From assembly GCF_007655135.1 (NCBI RefSeq), contig NC_045129.1, positions 34,163,122-34,227,121 on the forward strand: a stretch of 64,000 nucleotides of DNA. The letters are read 5' to 3'. The position numbers were made by a program, and so were the translations under genes. Under the pieces are notes generated by a model. That model was not told where the DNA came from. It saw only the letters and a program-made list of their open reading frames with translations, and made no database searches. The DNA comes from Punica granatum (lineage: Eukaryota; Streptophyta; Magnoliopsida; Myrtales; Lythraceae). Below, one piece after another: positions 55,943 through 64,000 of the stretch (position 1 is its first letter; each line of letters opens with the position of its first letter).

Positions 55943-56599
55943 GAATTCTGATCCTTTGGAGTCAGAAATTGGCTCCCAACTGATAGTCAGCGTTGCCCAA
56001 ATTTTGATGGAGGAAGAATCGGACACTAATTTGACAATTGGTTACGGGAAACTGCTGGTGTTCTCCACTTTCTTACGTTAAAATATGCATTTGAATAAAC
56101 CTGATTCGCTCTGTGTCACCATCCGGTCGATGTGGCCAGTGATCAATGAGGGTCAAGAACAGTTTAGTACACGAATCGTAGCATTTGCGAAGAAAATGCT
56201 TCATGTTTCCATTGGGGGGGGGGGAGGATTACGTCGCAGTATAATCCAGAATTTCCATTCCAGTTCTGTATGTTACAGCAGTACAGACCCGTGCTATCGG
56301 TGTTCCACTGCTACATTTCCTCGTCCACTCAACGCACTTATATGTTTTTCCACGAGAAGAGTTTACTGCTGACAAGAATTGCCATTATTGAGCTTACACC
56401 AGATCTAACCTAATATGGCTAAATCACGGTCTGCATGGAAACAGTTCATAAACACCTATAGTGTATTCTTTGTTACCATGAGCACAGCACAAAGGTTTTT
56501 GTGCACCCAAGAAGAACCACTGGCAGCAGAAATCTGATTCTCTGAATTTGGGTTGATATTTCATCATTCTATGAGTATATATGCATCCTGCATCGGGCT
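55943..56599. other. 3' flank of COP10
   Basis: Presumably contains the COP10 3' UTR on the minus strand. A G run lies at 56214-56224. No gene seen. Confidence 0.4.
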
Positions 56600-58393
<1,794 letters not shown>

Positions 58394-59112
58394 GCTTCTG
58401 AAGAGCTAACGACGGAGAAGGCGCCACGGCCGCCGACATTAACCGTTGTCCACAGCCCCAATAAAACGGATAGTATCGACCCTCGAGTGTTCATATTCGG
58501 TTTGATTCGGCTTTCCATAAGCCGAAAACAAACCGGATTTAAACCGGCTTAGTCAGGCAGACCACACGCCTTACCGTCTGCTGGGAATACTCGAAAATGC
58601 CATAAAAGAATTCATTTCACAAGAATTCAATTGAATTTTGTTGTTTGTAATGCAAATATCACAAGATTTCTTTAAAAAATGCAAGACTTATATTGGATAC
58701 CAAATCAGGCTAAAATCAACCAGATTTAGCTTTAATTTGATTATTTTAAATTTTACTCTATTTAAAAATACATTTCAAATGAGATTATTCAATTCATTTC
58801 AGTTAAATTCCTTAATTTTCAAAACAATATAATTCATTTACAATTAAATTGAATCAAACAAATTGAATTGAATTAAAATGATTTCTTGCAAAAATTGATT
58901 CCGAATCGCAAATGGCGTGTTAATGCTCAAATGGGATTGGATTTGAAAATCTGATCCGTCCAACAAAAGTGGTTGTAAAGTTAATGCAAGGTGAATTGAA
59001 GTTTGGCGCAAAAAATACAATCTACCGGAAAAGGAGTATCCTTAAATGAACTCAGGATTTCTGGGCTCAGGTCAAGAACAATGCCACTATACCAAAAACC
59101 TTTCATCTCGAT
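58394..59112. other. Region between COP10 and the LTR pair
   Basis: The first 150 bp should be the COP10 promoter/5' UTR. 58600-58900 has inverted AATTCAATTGAATTTTG-like segments, probably another decayed MITE. No gene. Confidence 0.4.
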
Positions 59113-59630
59113 TGTTGGAGAATGTCTTGCATTAAGCTCATATTGCATAAATGAAGACCCGAAGCGAGGAAGAAGTCAGGAAAAAATATTGTTTCTTATA
59201 ATTTCGGAATTTCTTGTAACCTCGTAAAAAGAAATATTCGAAGAAATATTATGGGAGATATATTATGACATATTCTCTTGTAAGTCTATATATAGGGTCT
59301 TGTATGAGTTGTAAAAGGTGCATCGATGCCGCGAAACTCTGAGCCCTCGAGGGCCGGCAAGAGAGAGTCTAGAATCACGGGATGGGTGATGGAGTGATAT
59401 TCTTGAGAAATTTTCTGGGTTATCTTTTTTGAGTCTCGATTTAGAATGAGAGGATGGACAGAATTGAGAGATCGAGTTAGACTCTTATCGGTGTGGGATT
59501 TTGTAATGGGGGTTGGGATTGAGAAACATCTATGAGGGCTGTAATTTCCTGATTATCGATCTAGTGGATTCTCCTACTTTATCCATGAATATTTCCTTGT
59601 AGGGTTTTATCATGTATATTCGGTGTTCGA
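59113..59630 (+). mobile_element. Solo LTR 1 of a head-to-tail pair
   Basis: Begins TGTTGGAGAATG, contains CTATATATAGGG (TATA-like) about 175 bp in, and ends ATTCGGTGTTCGA. Aligns over its full length with the next block at moderate identity. Confidence 0.65.
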
Positions 59631-59631
59631 T

Positions 59632-60166
59632 TGTTGGAGATTTCTTGCATTAAGCCCAGATTGCGGAAACTTGAAAATCTGGAGCGAGGAAGAAATTGGG
59701 GGAAAATATTGTTTCCTATATTTTCGGGATTTCTTATCACCTCGTAAAAGGAAATATCCTAGGAAATATTCTGGGAGAGATATTTGGATGTCTCTGGAGA
59801 TATTATGATATATTTTCTTGTAAGTCTATATATAGGGTCTTGTACGAGTTATAAAAGGTGTATCGGTGTTGTGAAACTCGAGCTCTTAGGGGCCGGTGAG
59901 AGAGAGAAATCATGGGGTTGGTGATGGTATTGTCTTCACAAGAAATTCTCCGAGTTATCTTCTTAGAGTTTCAGTTTAGAGCGAAAGGATGGAGATAATT
60001 GAGAGATCAAGTTAGACTCTTATCAGGATTGGGTTTTGTAATGGAGATTGGGATTGCGAGACATCTCTGAAAGTTGTAATCTCCAATTTATCGATCCAAT
60101 GAATTCTCCTGCTTTGTTCGTAGATGTTTTCCGATTGAGAATTTTACCACATATATCCAGTGTTCA
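59632..60166 (+). mobile_element. Solo LTR 2 of a head-to-tail pair
   Basis: Begins TGTTGGAGATTTC and ends ATCCAGTGTTCA (TG...CA), with the same internal CTATATATAGGG. Directly abuts LTR 1 with a single T between. No primer site, gag or pol lies between or after, so only LTRs survive. Confidence 0.65.
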
Positions 60167-60470
60167 ATTTTTTTTCCGTTTTTATGTGGAAACTTGAAAT
60201 AAAAGCGGTGATTTACTGTGCGAATCAACAGCTTTACTGCTTCAGCTAAGATGAAGAAAGTTCAGCACATTGTCATTTCTCAGTTAAAATAACACATCCC
60301 AGCTAGTCTTGAAAAAATTGTAGATTTTATCCACTGCTCTAAGAGTGAATGTACAGCAAGCCCGAACCGACAGTGGGACTCGACTATAAACACCAACAAA
60401 ATTGATGACAGATCAATAAAAAAAAGAGAGATGCCACTTCAGGTGAATGGTACGATTATGGATCATACAC

Positions 60471-62632
60471 TTACAGCAATACGAGAGTTAGACAGATTGC
60501 CCACAACAAGAGCAAGAGCTGCGGTCTTGAAACAGAAGTCACAGCGAAACTTCCTGCTTGGGGATTGGCGGGTGCTAGTGCTGATGGAGGAAGGAGTACG
60601 CTGCTGGAGTTCGAACTGTTTAAGAGAAGTGACAATCAGAAACCGTATCTAGAATGTAGCATGAGTTAGCTTGTCAATGAACGAAATGGAATTCACATAT
60701 ATAGATTCCGAGTCTAACCTTCCTGTGAAAATACATGATCCATAACCTGCAAGTTGGACATTGACAGCAAAGAATCAATCGAGGAATGGAAAAGAAGGAT
60801 GCATCCGGAAAAAGTCACCACTCGGGTCAGTAAAACTTTTGCTTCTCCCATACATGCTCTTCTCTTGATACTACCACAGCCAAAGAACTACTAGTACTAA
60901 GAAAAGTTTCATCGTGTAATAGCTTGTTTGGGTTGCGGGTTATGGATGGTTATGGGGTTTGTAGGAGGATTTGTAAGCCTCCATAACCCCTTGTCCCCTG
61001 CAATTGAAACAAGTTATAAAAGTCCATTACCCGTTCTTTCTTCTCTCCGGACTACAGGGAACTTCAGCAGAGAACACAAAGAACACGAACTTGGTTTCAC
61101 ATTCAATGCCCGAAAATAGTAACTTGCTTTCTAATAAGCTAGAATTATCAGAAACATCACATTATGATAGAACGCATGGCCATGAAACTTGGCAACTTAC
61201 TTGGGTCATTTGCAGTGAGCATAGCTGTGCCCTGAAAATCACAAGTCCCACCTAACGCGTGCATTCTCTGATAGTAGTCATTATAGGCATAAGAGGCATG
61301 ATTCACAACCGTGTTAGGTGTGTAACAGGGCTGACCCTCTTGAATTGGTGAGCAGTTAGCCTGGCCTTGCCCACAAGCCCAATTTAGCCCGTCCTGCAAC
61401 TTGTCGGTATCTGCATCCTGCTTCGCCACACAGAATTCGCCTGTGGAATTTCCTGTAATTCGGCCTGAGGTACCAAGACTGAGAGGATAGACAGCAGTCC
61501 CGTTCGTGAAGAACACGCCCCAGCTCTTCTCTGATACAGGTCCGGGTCTACTATCTTCATTGAAAAGCTCATAGATGTATGTGTTAATGGGCATATCAGG
61601 CTGGCTAGGTGGCCCTGACCCATTCAGCACTCGCCTGATCAAGTTATCATTGAAGGTTCGGGCATTCTCCGCTGTTGCATCGGGTTCCTTGGCCCCACCA
61701 GAGGATGGCCACCCAGTTTCCGTCACTATAACAGGAATCCCCGAAAAATTCAGGGCCTCAATTGAGTAATAAGTAGCATCCACCATAGAATCAAACATGC
61801 TGTTGTAGTGGAAAAGTGTATTCGGGTCAACAATCTGTTTGACTGAGGGAAGAGACCGAAAGAGAGCGTACTCTAACGGGAAAATTCCATTCCCTTCTGT
61901 GAACCCATAGTATGGATAAGCATTCAACATGTAAGAGGAGTTTGTGTTCTTTAGGAACTGAAGGAGCTGATAAATTGTAGAGTTCGAAGAAGAGTTAAAG
62001 GCCGCAGTGGAGGGAGGGAACCACTTTGGGATTAGGTCCAAGGACTGTGGAGCTGAGACTTTGACCCTAAAGTTGAGATTTGAAGCCACTAGGGCTTTGT
62101 GGAGGTAGTTCATTGCAGAAATCAACACACGGCCCGCATTAGGGATCGCAGTGAGAACCTCACTTCCCACAGCGATATACGTTATATTCGTCGAAGGCAA
62201 GTAAGCTGCTACATTCTTACTGATCCATGCTGCTGCCGTTGATGGGGACACCCCAATTCCCAAGATTTCTTCATTGGTCACACCAACAGTTACGTCAATC
62301 CCACTGTTGGAGAGGGCTTTAAGCATATGAGGGTCAGCATCGTAAAGTCGCACATGGGTGATTTGATGCTCTTTAAGGATTGATACTATGTCTGGAGCTG
62401 ATGGAAGGTCAGTGACATCAGTTCCGATGTTTATACCCACAAACGCCCCTGCATAGCAATCTTGTAATCGTCAGCGAAATGTTTTCAGCGGGAAATGATG
62501 CTTCGAGGACATACTATATGAGCATCATGGAGGATAGTGAAGAAGAAGTGAGATTTAATTACCGAAAGTGGTGTCCAAAAATGTAAGCAGAAGAAAAAAG
62601 AGCAAGCATCCTTGGCATTTTTCGAGCATCAT
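60471..62632 (-). CDS. GPI-anchored GH17 glucan endo-1,3-beta-glucosidase with X8 domain, four exons (about 496 aa)
   Basis: Hydrolyses beta-1,3-glucan (callose) at the cell wall or plasmodesmata. Minus-strand exons 62632-62563, 62448-61201, 60746-60719 (28 nt) and 60615-60471 join in phase, 1,491 nt. Residues 1-24 form a signal peptide (hydrophobic CLLFFLLLTFL). The GH17 barrel follows, beginning AFVGINIGTDVTDLPSA, with proton donor E120 in AVGSEV and nucleophile E267 in VTETGWPSSG, then YELFNED. The Cys-rich X8/CBM43 module (about 362-450) has FCVAKQDA, LNWACGQGQANC and GGTCDFQG, and its last Cys is encoded by the tiny third exon (GSCIF). The C-terminus is Ser/Pro-rich, ending in a hydrophobic tail LLLLLWAICLTLVLL, as expected of a GPI signal. 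It resembles the Arabidopsis At2g01630 group. The gene is complete. Confidence 0.93.
60921..61015. mobile_element. Small MITE-like insert in the second intron of the glucanase
   Basis: Inverted ends GCTTGTTTGGGTTGC and GCAATTGAAACAAGT, with internal GGAGGATTTGTAAGCCTCC palindrome. About 95 bp and non-coding. Confidence 0.4.
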
Positions 62633-64000
62633 TGCAGGCAAAAACTCAGTCTTCTCTTCTTCGAATTTTGGTGGGAGATTGAAACTGCAAAGTTTTTCAG
62701 CTCAGTCAGGTAGCGGTGAAGGTTCTCCAACAGCGTAACAGTAAGGAACAAATTCTGAGGGCAATACGGTAACTCTTAACAGACAACAACGTTTAGTGCA
62801 GGTTTAGGTTACCAGAAGACAACAATAGGGTACAGAATTAGAACTACCTTCAGGCTTCAGCAGTGTTCAAATATAACCTCCATTATTTTTAGGATATATT
62901 TGCTGCTGACACATACAATATCTGGACTGTCCTCACTCGCAGAACTTAATCATACACATTAGAGTCTTCGTTCATTTACTTACATTAATTAAATCTCAAC
63001 TAAATCTTTGACTATGTACACTTAGCGTAAACCTTTCCTAAAGGAGTATGGGGGAAACAGAGAAAAATTAAACTGAAGTCTCTTAGATTAGTTCGCTGCC
63101 AGACAACCAAATCCCATGAAATGGCTCCACGATGGACTCTAAATTCGAAGAAGAAAATCAATTGCCAACCCTGCTGTAAGGGTCAACACCTTCCATAAAT
63201 ATACGGCTTCACTATAAACATTAGCCTCAATCAACATGAGCCGCTAACTCATCACAACGACATCATAAATTATGGTTCTTTCTGAGAAATTAAGGGGAGG
63301 AAGGAAATTTTATATGAACCCGACTTGGAAGAATAACAGATCTCTGTAGCTCATATAGATGATCTGATATTGCACAAGTAATCTCATGTTGACAAAAATT
63401 GCAGAAAGGATGAGACTAACAAGTCAATAATCCAGCGCAACCACCTTCTTTGATGAAAGACATTTGCGTAAGTTAACCGCAAAGCATCAGGTGATTAGGC
63501 CCGTAGTCACTCGAGGTACTTTACACAATAAATAGCTATGTTGGTTTTTCTCCAAAATGGTAGCTTCCCCCCACTATTCCAAAGGCATAACATAATCCCA
63601 ATCAAGCTTTGGCTTTTATTAATCAACAAGCTCAGAGAAGTCAAGTAAGCATCTTATGCTAACCGCCCCAAAGCAACCTCTTAGGCCAACCGAAGGACAA
63701 GAAACAAGTGAAAGCCGAAACCTAACCAAAAGATAGCCCAAAAGGATGTCCAAAAATATAAGCTTCTCTATGTCTGAGAGAGAGAGAGAGAGAGACAAAG
63801 GGCCAAAAGCTTGAAACTTTGCGGTAGGGCAGAAACACCCAGATGGACACATCAAATCTGAAGGATGAAAAGAACCTAAATCAAGCTCAAGAAGCCAAGA
63901 AATCCAACTTCCTGCAGTAAGCTGAAGAAGCCAAAGAAACCCTCCTCCCGAGTCGGACTCCAGAGTATATTGCTTTATCAGCAAAACCCAAATGGCATAT
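62633..64000. other. Upstream region of the glucanase; no gene recognised
   Basis: Presumed glucanase promoter and distal intergenic DNA. A GA microsatellite lies at 63777-63796. The frame at 63619-63984 on the minus strand is low-complexity around that repeat and is not supported. Confidence 0.4.

Noticed and set aside
60431..60652. Plus-strand 73-codon frame at the glucanase 3' end
   Set aside because: It overlaps the fourth exon of the glucanase on the other strand, which explains its openness.
63619..63984. 121-codon minus-strand frame
   Set aside because: Centred on a GA microsatellite (Ser/Leu repeat), with no domain and no homology recognised.

Overview
This is nuclear DNA of a flowering plant, most likely a woody eudicot. 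It carries spliced plant genes with GT/AG introns (phytoene synthase, COP10, a GPI-anchored GH17 glucanase, KMD-type F-box/kelch, polyamine transporters), a nuclear tRNA-Gly, AT-rich intergenic DNA and many small inverted-repeat transposons. I cannot name the species. All calls were made by eye from sequence and translation; no database was searched.

Layout: 1-1606, nothing firm. 1607-3411 (-), six-exon phytoene synthase. 4441-4512 (+), tRNA-Gly(UCC). 4651-9597, a cluster of non-autonomous transposons (hAT-like, foldback, Mutator-like with a 9-bp target duplication, a Helitron-like end, a Copia remnant). 11086-11511 (+), a VQ-motif gene whose 3' end has been rewritten by a templated rearrangement. 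13621-15714 (+), a two-exon DUF2828/vWA gene. 16122-17250, a Helitron-like end and a decayed LINE.

18849-40437 is the centre of the window: a 21.6-kb head-to-tail array of an endogenous pararetrovirus (Caulimoviridae-like). It consists of the 3' part of one genome segment ('B', encoding an unfamiliar coiled-coil protein), followed by three nearly identical full-length copies of another segment ('A', about 6,583 bp each, running exactly primer-binding site to primer-binding site). A encodes a movement protein/protease/reverse transcriptase/RNase H polyprotein plus a 479-residue orphan protein. B and A share the same intergenic/promoter region right up to their different stop codons, as expected for a two-component virus. 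No coat-protein zinc knuckle is visible in A. Copy 1 of A has both frames open; copies 2 and 3 carry frameshifts, and copy 3 also has a nonsense change. The array ends abruptly at the tRNA-primer site about 600 bp upstream of a host gene.

41046-42458 and 43670-45367 (+) are tandem polyamine-transporter (LAT/PUT) genes, one intronless and one with a single intron. 45368-50877 is intergenic with MITEs, a LINE scrap and a foldback element. 50878-51906 (+) is a KMD/SKIP20-type F-box kelch gene, followed by a 38-base G run. 56600-58393 (-) is COP10, a ubiquitin-E2 variant with Ser at the catalytic-Cys position. 59113-60166 holds two LTRs head to tail with no interior. 60471-62632 (-) is a four-exon GPI-anchored GH17 beta-1,3-glucanase with an X8 domain. 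The rest shows no gene I can support.

The host genes are unrelated housekeeping or regulatory genes (carotenoids, photomorphogenesis, polyamine transport, cytokinin/phenylpropanoid turnover, callose turnover) and do not form a functional cluster. The only tight functional units are the tandem transporters and the viral array.
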